A DNA stretch of 64,000 bases from Nocardia suismassiliense. Lineage in GTDB: Bacteria > Actinomycetota > Actinomycetes > Mycobacteriales > Mycobacteriaceae. Below, piece after piece: positions 17,709-25,555 of the stretch. The stretch lies in assembly GCF_900269665.1 (NCBI RefSeq), contig NZ_LT985361.1, positions 5,376,163 through 5,440,162 of the forward strand, read 5' to 3'. Each line of letters starts with the position of its first letter. Position 1 is the stretch's first letter. Both the position numbers and the translations under genes were made by a program. The notes under the pieces were generated by a model. The model saw only the letters and a program-made list of their open reading frames with translations, had not been told where the DNA came from and did not search any database.

Positions 17709-18182
17709 ATGATCGATACCGGGCTCGACGTGATGTACGGTTCGTCGCTGCCGTTCCAACAAGTCGGATGTGCGTTTCCCGACCTTCCCTCTGCGGCCGA
17801 GGGGATGCTCGCCTGGGACGACGATCAGCGCCTTCTCGTCATCACCGCCGCAGTGGCACTCGGCGCTGTCGGATTCCGCGCCGAGGAGCATCCGAATGAA
17901 CCTGCCTTGCTGTACCAGGGTTGGCAAATGCTGCAGGAGGTGTCGGTGCGGTTCGACGACGTAGTAAAACTCCGTGACCTCGAAGCCGACACCGACCTGC
18001 TCGAGGAACCTTTGCTCACCCGACCCGGCCGCTACCGTATGCGGCTGTATGCGACCGGGCGCGATTCCGGCGTGGAGTTGCAGGAATCCGGAGACGATCT
18101 CACTGAACGGTACTTGTTGCAGTTCTGGCCCGAAAGCCAGTGGCGCCCACCGACACCGATGCAACCAGTACCGTCCGCGTGA
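17709..18182 (+). CDS. unknown 157-aa protein, possibly inhibitor of the facing nuclease
   Basis: I do not recognise this family with confidence. The protein is acidic, has no signal peptide or membrane segment, and reads as a small alpha/beta fold (GSSLPFQQ, LAWDDDQRLLVITAAVAL, PGRYRMRLYATG, YLLQFWPES). ATG 17709 has GAGGAG 6 nt upstream; a GTG at 17661 is possible but lacks one. It ends 10 nt from the end of the convergent LGFP-NucA/B nuclease gene. In Bacillus the NucA nuclease has a dedicated cytoplasmic inhibitor (Nin/ComJ) encoded beside it, and the general strand pattern here is compatible with that role. That is an inference from context, not homology. Confidence 0.5.
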   Translation: MIDTGLDVMYGSSLPFQQVGCAFPDLPSAAEGMLAWDDDQRLLVITAAVALGAVGFRAEEHPNEPALLYQGWQMLQEVSVRFDDVVKLRDLEADTDLLEEPLLTRPGRYRMRLYATGRDSGVELQESGDDLTERYLLQFWPESQWRPPTPMQPVPSA

Positions 18183-18192
18183 GCACATTCGC

Positions 18193-20400
18193 TCAGCCGT
18201 GGTACGCCTGCACGAAATAGCCGTCGGAGTCGTCGTCGCCGACATACAGGATCCGGTTCTCACGATGGAATGACGGTAGCAACCTGCCGCCATCGCCATT
18301 CTGTGTCGTGGGGATGAAGCATGCGCTGAACCCATTGGCGTTGTACACCCCGATAGGTAGTACCGTGATCGAACACCAGTCGAATGTTCTGCCGAGGTCC
18401 GGGTAACTCAAAGCACCCTGCGCGGTGACCGCGAACGGGTACTCATCGCACTGCCAATCCGCCCCAGGCCGGTTGTACCCGGCGCGACCGTTCGGGCACG
18501 CGGTGGCTCGATTCGATCGGTGTTGTTGGCTCTTGTAGACGATCCGCTGCAACGGACGCAACGTGGCCGAGGTCCCGATCCCCACCGGACTCCCTGGTAG
18601 CAACGAATTCTGTGCGTTGAGGACGTGGTCGTAGAGTTGAGGCGCCCACTGTTTGGTCGTGGTCAGGTCGAGCACTGGGCGGTTGTTGCTTCCGCTGCCT
18701 GGCGCGAGCACACACCCCGGCGCGGCTCCGATGTAGGAGTAACTGTCGCAGCGGGTCCGCGCGAACCGCAGTTCGTGCGTCAGTGGATTGCTCAGGCCGA
18801 GCGGAACGAGCGGGTCGGCAAAGATCACCTTGCCCATCAATGTGTCCCACTCCCACTTGTTGCTGGCCCCAGCCAGACGCGTGGTGGTGGTGAAGGTGAA
18901 TTCCGGCTTGGGCGCAAGGGCTTTCGTTTGCCTCCCCGATGGATTGACAGTCCCGGTGCGGCTCGTGCTGCCTTCCACCGTGAGGTCGAGAGTCACCGTT
19001 GCCGCGCCCGCGGTTCCGTTGGCGACCTTACGGTCGAACTTGATGCGCTCAGTGGTGGCTTGGCTGCTCACTGCGGTTTTGGTTTCGCGGTAGGCGAAAC
19101 CTTTCTCCCAGCCGACTTTGTAGGTCTTGCCTTCGTATCGCTGATAGTAAGTCAGTCGGTATCGGCTGGTGGCACACCCATAGAAGCGTTTGCCGACCGC
19201 TACGGCCATGTCTGCGTTGACACACCAATTGCCCACTTGGCCCTGCGCCCCGGTGAAAAACGCCGCCTCGGCAGCAAGGTCACGAGCGGGGTCAGGCGGT
19301 TCGATCGGCTCGGTGGGCGGCGCTTGTCGAACGGGAAAAGGACGAAACTGCGGAGCTGCCGGTGCCGGGCTCGCCGGTGCCGGACCGCTCGTCGTGGTCG
19401 CAGGAGCTGGCGATGTCTGAGCCGGAGCGTGTGAAGCGGGAGGCGTCGGCGCTGGCGACCCCGGAGCGGTCGCCGACGGCGAGGAAGGCGACGGAACGGT
19501 CGAGGACGGCGGTGCGCTTGGGATGGCAGACGTGGTGGTGGGCGCCGGTGTCTCGTTCGGGGTCGCAGAACGGCTGTCGGTCGAGCTGGGATCTGGGCCG
19601 GGCGCGGTGTTCTTACCGAAACCCATGCACACGTACTTGCCTGCCGCGTCGGCTGTAGAGCATCTGTCGCCACTGTCAGTGAGGCGTTCGACATAGCGGC
19701 TGGCGAACTTGTTGTACGGGTCGTCGGCGCCGATGATCGGGTCAGTCCCATTCGGATCATCGTCGGGCTCGGCACCGACGTTCCATTGCAGGACACCGCC
19801 TTCGAACAATTGTTCCGCGCCACCAGCGATGTCGTATTCATCGCTGATCGGATACCCCATCGGACCGTTCTCCCAGCCCTGGTTTGCCCACTGGTCGCGG
19901 ATGGCGCCCCACACAGGATGGGCACCGGCGCTCGACTTCCAGTAGATCGACCCGCCCTCGAAATGACTACCGCGGCCGCCGTCCTTACCCGTGAATTCAC
20001 TCTCTATCGGGTAACGAAGAGGCCCGTTCTCCCAACCGAATTGACCCCACTTGCCGCGAATCGCACCCTGAACGAGCTTCGCCCATCCGCCCGCGACCTG
20101 CGAATGCCAGTAGATCGAGGCACTGTTGGCGAACATCTGATACCGGCCGCCGCGCGCGGCGTCAGACTCCGGCATCGTGGGATTCCCCAGCACCGACGGC
20201 CCGCCCCGGGCCAGATACTCCTGTTCGATCCTTCCGCCCACTATGTAATCGCCGTACTGCCCATCAGCAGAAGCACTCACCGCGCTCGACAGCACGATTG
20301 TCACAACGGCAACCAACACCGTCGGCCACCGCCAACTCCGCCCGACGGCCTCACGATCGAATATTTCGAAACCCTGCCGGGCACACCTCAATTGGCCCAT
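18193..20400 (-). CDS. secreted LGFP-repeat protein with C-terminal NucA/NucB-type deoxyribonuclease domain
   Basis: 735 aa. A signal peptide with hydrophobic stretch WPTVLVAVVTIVL ends near ASASA (about residue 46). Residues about 47-215 carry three LGFP-type repeats (GPSVLGNP, GPLRYPI, GPMGYPI), which in mycolic-acid bacteria anchor proteins in the cell wall. A Pro/Ser/Thr linker spans about 270-370, then a Cys-containing middle region. The last about 115 residues match NucA/NucB nucleases: HRSNRATACP, CDEYPFA and a terminal Asn-rich segment. It probably hydrolyses DNA outside the cell, for nutrient use, competition or DNA uptake. ATG 20400 has GGGGAGG upstream. Confidence 0.8.
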   Translation of the reverse strand: MGQLRCARQGFEIFDREAVGRSWRWPTVLVAVVTIVLSSAVSASADGQYGDYIVGGRIEQEYLARGGPSVLGNPTMPESDAARGGRYQMFANSASIYWHSQVAGGWAKLVQGAIRGKWGQFGWENGPLRYPIESEFTGKDGGRGSHFEGGSIYWKSSAGAHPVWGAIRDQWANQGWENGPMGYPISDEYDIAGGAEQLFEGGVLQWNVGAEPDDDPNGTDPIIGADDPYNKFASRYVERLTDSGDRCSTADAAGKYVCMGFGKNTAPGPDPSSTDSRSATPNETPAPTTTSAIPSAPPSSTVPSPSSPSATAPGSPAPTPPASHAPAQTSPAPATTTSGPAPASPAPAAPQFRPFPVRQAPPTEPIEPPDPARDLAAEAAFFTGAQGQVGNWCVNADMAVAVGKRFYGCATSRYRLTYYQRYEGKTYKVGWEKGFAYRETKTAVSSQATTERIKFDRKVANGTAGAATVTLDLTVEGSTSRTGTVNPSGRQTKALAPKPEFTFTTTTRLAGASNKWEWDTLMGKVIFADPLVPLGLSNPLTHELRFARTRCDSYSYIGAAPGCVLAPGSGSNNRPVLDLTTTKQWAPQLYDHVLNAQNSLLPGSPVGIGTSATLRPLQRIVYKSQQHRSNRATACPNGRAGYNRPGADWQCDEYPFAVTAQGALSYPDLGRTFDWCSITVLPIGVYNANGFSACFIPTTQNGDGGRLLPSFHRENRILYVGDDDSDGYFVQAYHG

Positions 20401-20764
20401 CTGAATCCTCCCCCTTCTGATTGCCAGTCAATTGCCAGCTATGCGATCAGGGTGTCACACATAGGCGTATCTGTCATCAGGAGGGAACTGGGGATTCAAC
20501 TGGTCCTACGGCATGGGGATCTGACGGCTGCCAGAGTGAGGAGAATGAACATCCTCCGTTCTGGAACGACGAAGTGATCAGCAAAAGACCTCATACTCGT
20601 TCTACTGGTTGGGATTTGACGTTCGATGTGACCGTCGGCGGGTCGGGTGCATACGGAGTAACAGACGGTCCGACCGTCTCGGCGACCGTCGGCTGGGGTA
20701 GCGACTCGATTTAGATGGCGACCGGATCGAACGGAATAGCCAGCTCGACGCTGGACCGGCCGGA
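20401..20764. other. 364-bp intergenic region with a perfect palindrome and a possible gene remnant
   Basis: It holds the nuclease ribosome site (about 20405), a 17-bp operator-like palindrome at 20663-20679, and a + strand frame ending at 20714 whose last 50 codons look beta-strand-like (STGWDLTFDVTVGG, SATVGWGSDSI) but has no convincing start. It may be a decayed secreted-protein gene. Nothing else is recognised. Confidence 0.4.
20663..20679. promoter_or_regulatory. 17-bp perfect palindrome, TetR-operator-like
   Basis: AGACGGTC-C-GACCGTCT. The size and symmetry fit a TetR/GntR-type operator. It lies upstream of the nuclease gene (start 20400, minus) and downstream of the cupin gene, so the nuclease is the likelier target. 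Confidence 0.5.
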
Positions 20765-21835
20765 TCACTCGACCGCACCGCGTACCGGTGGCGGGCCGAC
20801 CACCTCGAGATCCAGCTCCGCCCGTGCTTTCGCGAAACCCGCCGCGGGAAATGGCATGTCCCCGCCTTCGGTGTGTACGTACGCCGAGGTCGGTTCGTTC
20901 ATGTACTCGAAGAACTTCTCGAATATTCCGGTGGTCAGTAGGCCGAGCATTTGGGTGTGGTGGGTGTCGAAGGCGAAGCTGTGCACGGTTCCCGCGGGTG
21001 CGTGCACGAAGTCGCCCTTGGTCAGCAGCAGCTCTTTCCCATTCACGTGCAACAGGATTCGTCCCTCGACGCAGAGGAAGTTCTCGGTGTGCGCGCGGTG
21101 GAAGTGGCGCGGGATGTAGGGACTTTTTCCGCCGGTGGTGTGCATTGCGAAATAGGTGCCACCGGTGTTGGCGGACCGGGCCAGATAGGTGTTGAGCTGG
21201 CCCATGCCGGCCCAGCGGTCGCCCTCCCCTACGTCCAGGACATACGGTGATTCGCCGACAGGTAGTGAAGTACCGGTGACCGGCGGTAGCTGATGTTTCT
21301 CCAGGTCGTGGATCCGTACGCCGAACTGATCGGCGAGTTCGGACTGCTGTCCTGTCGAGATCGGCCGGTCCCCGGTGACGTCGACGACGTGTGATGCGGT
21401 CTCGCGACCGATTGCTTGCGCCCAGCGATGCCCGTCGCCCACGGTGAGCCAACTGAGGAACCGCGTGCGGTGCGCGAGCATGCGGTAGGCGTAGGGCGTC
21501 CCGGGCGGCACGGCGACCGACGCTCCGGGAACGAGGACGTGAGTTTCGTCCGGCAGCCATATTTGAAGCTGTCCGTCGGTGATGTACAGGAAGCGATGCT
21601 CCTGTTCGTGCGACATGAACGGTGTCTCGATCCCCTTGCCGCCGTACACATATGCGGCACCGAACTGCCCGCCGGTGTCCTGCGGGCGGGCGATCACCGT
21701 GATCAGCTGACCGCCGAGTTCATGTCGTTCACCTTCACCGGCGGCCAGGTAGTACGGGGCGCAGCGGCCGGGCAACGTGTCGATGCTCGGGTCGAGCGTG
21801 TGAACCTCATCGATATTCGGAATGTCGAAAGTCAC
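20765..21835 (-). CDS. bicupin dioxygenase, quercetin 2,3-dioxygenase-like
   Basis: 356 aa with two cupin domains. The C-terminal cupin has the full metal set HFHRAHTENFLCVEG (His, His, Glu) and HAPAGTVHSF (His). The N-terminal cupin reads MSHEQEHRFLYITDG with PPGTPYAYRM and looks partly degenerate, so it may hold a weaker or no metal. Quercetinases of this layout (Bacillus YxaG, Streptomyces QueD) cleave flavonols and release CO, but many pirin/bicupin relatives have other substrates. There is no signal peptide. Two imperfect inverted repeats lie just upstream of the start. It is monocistronic. Confidence 0.75.
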   Translation of the reverse strand: MTFDIPNIDEVHTLDPSIDTLPGRCAPYYLAAGEGERHELGGQLITVIARPQDTGGQFGAAYVYGGKGIETPFMSHEQEHRFLYITDGQLQIWLPDETHVLVPGASVAVPPGTPYAYRMLAHRTRFLSWLTVGDGHRWAQAIGRETASHVVDVTGDRPISTGQQSELADQFGVRIHDLEKHQLPPVTGTSLPVGESPYVLDVGEGDRWAGMGQLNTYLARSANTGGTYFAMHTTGGKSPYIPRHFHRAHTENFLCVEGRILLHVNGKELLLTKGDFVHAPAGTVHSFAFDTHHTQMLGLLTTGIFEKFFEYMNEPTSAYVHTEGGDMPFPAAGFAKARAELDLEVVGPPPVRGAVE

Positions 21836-21841
21836 TGGTAC

Positions 21842-21919
21842 GGACCAACCTACAGAATCCGGGGCCCGGGTTACCGCACAGACGGTTGTAAAGCCCCTCG
21901 TCAGATTCTGTCCGGTCCG
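21842..21919. promoter_or_regulatory. pair of inverted operator-like repeats upstream of the bicupin gene
   Basis: CGGACCAACCTACAGAATC (21841-21859) and, on the opposite strand, CGGACC-GG-ACAGAATC (21904-21919). The halves GGACC and ACAGAATC recur in inverted orientation with slightly different internal spacing, right before the cupin start at 21835. Confidence 0.4.
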
Positions 21920-21987
21920 GATGGTAGCAAGCGAAACTCGTTGCTGCCGAATGGGACTACGGAGGTACTGCGGATGCCCTGCTCGGC

Positions 21988-22926
21988 TCAGCAGGTCGGG
22001 GATGGGGAATCACCGGCAAGGCGGAACTCGAAGCGGATCGCTCCCGGGGGCGAGGCGGGCAGGACGATGGCGGCGCCGTTGCCGGGGGTCCAGGTTCGCG
22101 GGACCAGGACGTAGTGGTCGCCGATGCGGGTCAGCGGGACCAGGCCGTCGTAGCGGAATCGGTAGGCGGAGCCGGCGGTCGGATCGGTGTCACAACGTGC
22201 CTTCTGGACGTCCGAGTGGGAAAGGTGCAGGTCCTTTTCGCTGTAGATGACGACTTGGGAGCTGGTCGGTAGTTGGGCGGCCCACTCGCTGGCTCGCGAC
22301 TGGGCGACCGCGATGGAGTAGTCGGCAGCGATCCAGAACAAATTGATACCGATCACGGCGAACAGGATGGCCCATTCCGTCACCGCCGCTGCCTGCGATC
22401 GCGGCAGCGGCGCTGTCTCCGGCAACTGAGCACGTAACCTGTTGCGGCGCTGCACTATCAGAGCCCACAGCACCAGCACCGCGATGATGATCGAGACCGG
22501 TGCGACACAGAGCCCGTCATTCAGCGCAGTAACCACGAACACACGTGACACCCCGTTCAGTAGAACCGCCACCGCGAGCACCGCGATCACGGCGGTGATC
22601 CACCAAGCGGGCCGGCGTTCGCGCACCGAGTTCGGCAGGGCGGTATAGCCCCACAGCACGGCCATGCAGAGGAGACCGACCACGATCAGCGGCACGAACA
22701 GTGCGTCGACTGTACGCATCAGGTACTCGCGGATGCTCGGATCAAGGGTGGTGGAGTCGACGCCGAAGTAGTAGAAGAACCGGTAGACGTGGTGCCAGCC
22801 GAAGAAGAACAGCAGGGCCGTCAGCAGCGTCGTCGGTGCGACCACCTGTCCGACGGACTTCGCGACCTGCGTGAATCCATCGAACGCCGACCCGGTCGTC
22901 GGTTGCTCAGCCGGTGGGTGAGACAC
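21988..22926 (-). CDS. membrane protein of unknown function
   Basis: 312 aa. About five hydrophobic helices are visible (VAPTTLLTALLFFFGW; FVPLIVVGLLCMAVLWGY; WWITAVIAVLAVAVLL; VSIIIAVLVLWALIV; WAILFAVIGINLFWIA), followed by a hydrophilic C-terminal domain of about 110 residues, RVGDHY-like (VPLTRIGDHYVLVPRTW), probably outside the membrane or at its surface. No known family is recognised. Its start overlaps the end of the upstream lipoprotein gene by 20 bp, so the two are co-translated and may form a complex at the membrane. Confidence 0.65.
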   Translation of the reverse strand: MSHPPAEQPTTGSAFDGFTQVAKSVGQVVAPTTLLTALLFFFGWHHVYRFFYYFGVDSTTLDPSIREYLMRTVDALFVPLIVVGLLCMAVLWGYTALPNSVRERRPAWWITAVIAVLAVAVLLNGVSRVFVVTALNDGLCVAPVSIIIAVLVLWALIVQRRNRLRAQLPETAPLPRSQAAAVTEWAILFAVIGINLFWIAADYSIAVAQSRASEWAAQLPTSSQVVIYSEKDLHLSHSDVQKARCDTDPTAGSAYRFRYDGLVPLTRIGDHYVLVPRTWTPGNGAAIVLPASPPGAIRFEFRLAGDSPSPTC

Positions 22927-23485
22927 GGGATGTGCTGGTCGGGCGGGTAGTCGGCGTGGTCCCGGTGGTCGGGTCGGGGTCGTCGGTCACCGACGTCTTC
23001 GGCAGGTATCCCTCGGTGCCGCAAGGCAGTTTCTGCGGGGCGCTCGGACCGGTGATCAACGTCAGGGTCGAGCCCCGAGTGAGGATCACCGACCCGTTCG
23101 GCGACTCTTCGTTCGGCGTCGGATCCGCTTGCCCGCCACGGAAGTAGACGTACTGGCACACGCTGTACTGAGTGGCGGTGCTGTCCACGGCGGTAGCGAT
23201 GCGCACGCAGTCATCGCATTCTTCGGCGATCCTCGTCTCGGCCAAGTCGCGGACCGTGACGAGCGGACTTCCTTGGAGTTCGGTGAAGGCCGGAATGCGA
23301 ATGGGCGCGCCCGGCACTTTCCCGGCGTCGGTCTTTTCCGGTCGTCCGGGCGCTCCGGGGACCGCCGGTCTCTCCGACGTCCGCTGTGTCGTCGTATTGC
23401 CCGGCTCTCGATCGGGTATCGACGTACTGCACGCCGTCAATGCGACCGCCGCCGCGGCCAGAATTATGGTTCGCCGAATGTCCAT
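22907..23485 (-). CDS. putative secreted lipoprotein
   Basis: 192 aa. A signal sequence with IILAAAAVALTAC gives a lipobox LTAC with the Cys at about residue 19. The mature part is low-complexity at both ends (TTTQRTSERPAVPGAPG; TTGTTPTTRPTSTS) around a globular core of about 100 residues with several Cys (EECDDCVRIA, YSVCQYVYF, LPCGTEGY), likely disulphide-bonded. The core reads as a small SH3-like or ligand-binding domain, but I do not recognise it. It overlaps the following membrane-protein gene by 20 bp. Confidence 0.65.
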   Translation of the reverse strand: MDIRRTIILAAAAVALTACSTSIPDREPGNTTTQRTSERPAVPGAPGRPEKTDAGKVPGAPIRIPAFTELQGSPLVTVRDLAETRIAEECDDCVRIATAVDSTATQYSVCQYVYFRGGQADPTPNEESPNGSVILTRGSTLTLITGPSAPQKLPCGTEGYLPKTSVTDDPDPTTGTTPTTRPTSTSRVSPTG

Positions 23486-23575
23486 GGCGCAGTCCTTGCC
23501 TGCCGAAACACAGTCACCATCGGTGAGATTTCTCGGCAGCTTTCAGCATGCTCCGGTCTGCGGACGCGCACATGA

Positions 23576-23612
23576 GTAGTGCGCTACCTCAATAGCTGAG
23601 GTAGCGCACTAC
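23576..23612. terminator. strong hairpin, P450 terminator
   Basis: A perfect 16-bp stem (GTAGTGCGCTACCTCA with its complement) and a 5-nt loop, downstream of the P450 gene and upstream of the lipoprotein gene, both on minus. Confidence 0.75.
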
Positions 23613-23661
23613 CGGTTCGCACCGTCGACGCACCTGCGAGGGGGCAAGCGCGATGATCGGC

Positions 23662-25131
23662 CTACACCGTCTCTGTGCGGGTCCTACGCCGCAAAACCAT
23701 GGGAAGCCCGTCGCGCGGCCGCAACGTCAGTGTGTGCTCGGGGACGATGCGCGCACCTGCCGCGAGGTCGAAGGTGTAGCTCTGGGTGAGCATGGCAAGG
23801 ATGAGTTTGGCTTGAATGCGCGCGAAACCCAGTCCGATGCATTGGCGGTGGCCCGCACCGAAGGGCAGGTACGCATAACGGGAGCGGGGTTGCGGGCTCC
23901 CCGCGCCGGTGACGGGGTAGACAAACTGCTTGTTCTCCGGCAGGAACCGGCGCGGGTCGAACCCTTCCGGGTTGGGCCAGGACTTCGGGTCGTGGTGCAG
24001 CAGGTAGGACGCCACGTACACGGTCGCCCCGGCGGGGATGGTGTAGCCGCCGAGCACATCGTCGGCGGCGGCTTGCCGTTCGATCAGCCAGGACGGCGGA
24101 TATAGCCGCATCGCCTCTTCGATGACGGCCGAGGTCCACGGCAACTGGTCGAGGTCGGCGGGGGGGGGGCGGCGGTCGCCGAGCACGGTGTCGACCTCGG
24201 CGATGAGCCGTTCGCGCGCCTCGGGATTGTTGGACAGCAGCATCAAGGTCCAGGCCAGCGAGTAGGCCGTGGTGTCGTGCCCGACCAGCAAGAACGTCAC
24301 CAGCTCGTCGCGGACCTGGCGCGGGCTCATCGCCGCCGCACCCTTCTCGTCGCGCGCGTCGAGCAGCAGGCCGAGCAGATCGTGCCGGTCGTCCTGCGGG
24401 TTCGCCTGTCGTTCCCGGATGAGCCGCGCGACAACGTCGTCGAGCACGGCGACCGCGGCGTCCAGCTTGCGCCAGCGCGGGGCCTGCAACCGCAGCGCCA
24501 TATCGGGGGTGACGCCGGGCAGCCGGGCGGGCAACCAGGTGAGCAGCGAGGTCATGGCTTTGCCGACGCAGCGCAGGATTTCGACGAGCGCCTCGTGCAC
24601 GTGCGCGGCGTCCTCGGACAGGTCGCTACCGAACAGCGCGGGTGCGGTCACGTCGAGCGTCAAGGCGTTCATGGCGACAGAGACGTCGAGCTGATCCCCG
24701 TCGGGACGAGTCTCCCATCGCTGCAACGAACGTTCCGCCGCGCTGATCATGTACTCCGCGAAACGATCCAGCTGCCGCCGGGCGAACAGCGGTTGCATGA
24801 TCCGGCGCTGCCGGGTCCAGGAGTCGCCCTCGTTGGTCAGCAGCCCGTTGCCCAATGCCATTGCCGCCACTTTGGCATTGAGGGTTTTGACGTAGTTGCT
24901 CTGGCGTCCCACGAAGACAGTTTCGACCAGCTCGGGATCGTTGACGATAAAGAATTGCCCGCCCGAGATGTCTATTCGGACGACATCGCCGTACTGTTCG
25001 ACGAGGCTCTGGAAGGCCAGACAGGGATCGTTGCGGATTTGCGCCATTGCCCGGAACGCGTCCAAGCCGGTGGGCCCGGGCGCGCGCATCGGGTCGGCGA
25101 CGGTGCCGACACGGGTTGAAACTTCAGTCAC
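23662..25131 (-). CDS. cytochrome P450
   Basis: 489 aa from GTG 25131. The canonical motifs are complete: LLVGHDTTAYSLAW (I-helix acid-alcohol pair), EEAMRLYPP (ExxR) and FGAGHRQCIG with heme ligand Cys431. The sequence resembles bacterial CYP102-like/CYP4-like fatty-acid or terpene hydroxylases with the long B-C region; no reductase is fused. GTG 25131 (VTEVSTRVG) is preceded by GGGAAG; another GTG at 25158 would add nine residues. A run of ten C in the coding strand (24160-24169) encodes three Pro and should be checked for slippage. It is separated from its neighbours by a terminator and a 424-bp intergenic region. Confidence 0.87.
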   Translation of the reverse strand: MTEVSTRVGTVADPMRAPGPTGLDAFRAMAQIRNDPCLAFQSLVEQYGDVVRIDISGGQFFIVNDPELVETVFVGRQSNYVKTLNAKVAAMALGNGLLTNEGDSWTRQRRIMQPLFARRQLDRFAEYMISAAERSLQRWETRPDGDQLDVSVAMNALTLDVTAPALFGSDLSEDAAHVHEALVEILRCVGKAMTSLLTWLPARLPGVTPDMALRLQAPRWRKLDAAVAVLDDVVARLIRERQANPQDDRHDLLGLLLDARDEKGAAAMSPRQVRDELVTFLLVGHDTTAYSLAWTLMLLSNNPEARERLIAEVDTVLGDRRPPPADLDQLPWTSAVIEEAMRLYPPSWLIERQAAADDVLGGYTIPAGATVYVASYLLHHDPKSWPNPEGFDPRRFLPENKQFVYPVTGAGSPQPRSRYAYLPFGAGHRQCIGLGFARIQAKLILAMLTQSYTFDLAAGARIVPEHTLTLRPRDGLPMVLRRRTRTETV

Positions 25132-25555
25132 GGTTTTCGCTTCCCATATTTCCCACACGAAATGGGTGACTTTTGGGGAGATCTGGATGCTATCTCGTTT
25201 TCTCCAAGATCAGGGGTGGCCGCCCGGATTTCAACCCCCCATCCGGGGCATGCCGGATCTCGGGAGGCTCTGCCAGACTGAGCCGATGCGCGACGATGCC
25301 GGTCGAAACCTGACGCTGGAACGGGTCGCGCGCCCGCGGGGGCCGCACGAGATGTGGAAGCGGTGTCGTCGGGATACGTTGCGCGCTAAGCTGGTTCCGG
25401 GTCAGCCAGTGCGACGGGGTGCTGCGCGCCACGTGCTTTGCGTGTCCGCCGGGGAGGTGCCGGGGTCCCGGGCAGATCCGATCACCGAGGTCACCTGAGC
25501 CCACGTTTGTGAAGTGGTCAGGGGGGTCGCGCCGCCGGGGGGTGAGAGGATCGAT
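25132..25555. other. 424-bp divergent region between P450 and the GS-AsnB-decarboxylase operon
   Basis: It contains an inverted repeat CCCGGAT-N11-ATCCGGG at 25223-25247, likely regulatory, and a ribosome site GTGAGAGGATCG before ATG 25556. A + strand frame 25286-25498 is open, but its Arg-rich product has no recognisable fold and I do not call it. Confidence 0.45.
25223..25247. promoter_or_regulatory. 7-bp inverted repeat, possible operator
   Basis: CCCGGAT and ATCCGGG separated by 11 nt, about 95 nt upstream of the P450 start and 310 nt upstream of the GS-like start. Confidence 0.3.

Noticed and set aside
25286..25498. 70-codon + frame before the GS-like gene
   Set aside because: Arg-rich, no ribosome site, no recognisable domain; likely a non-coding leader.
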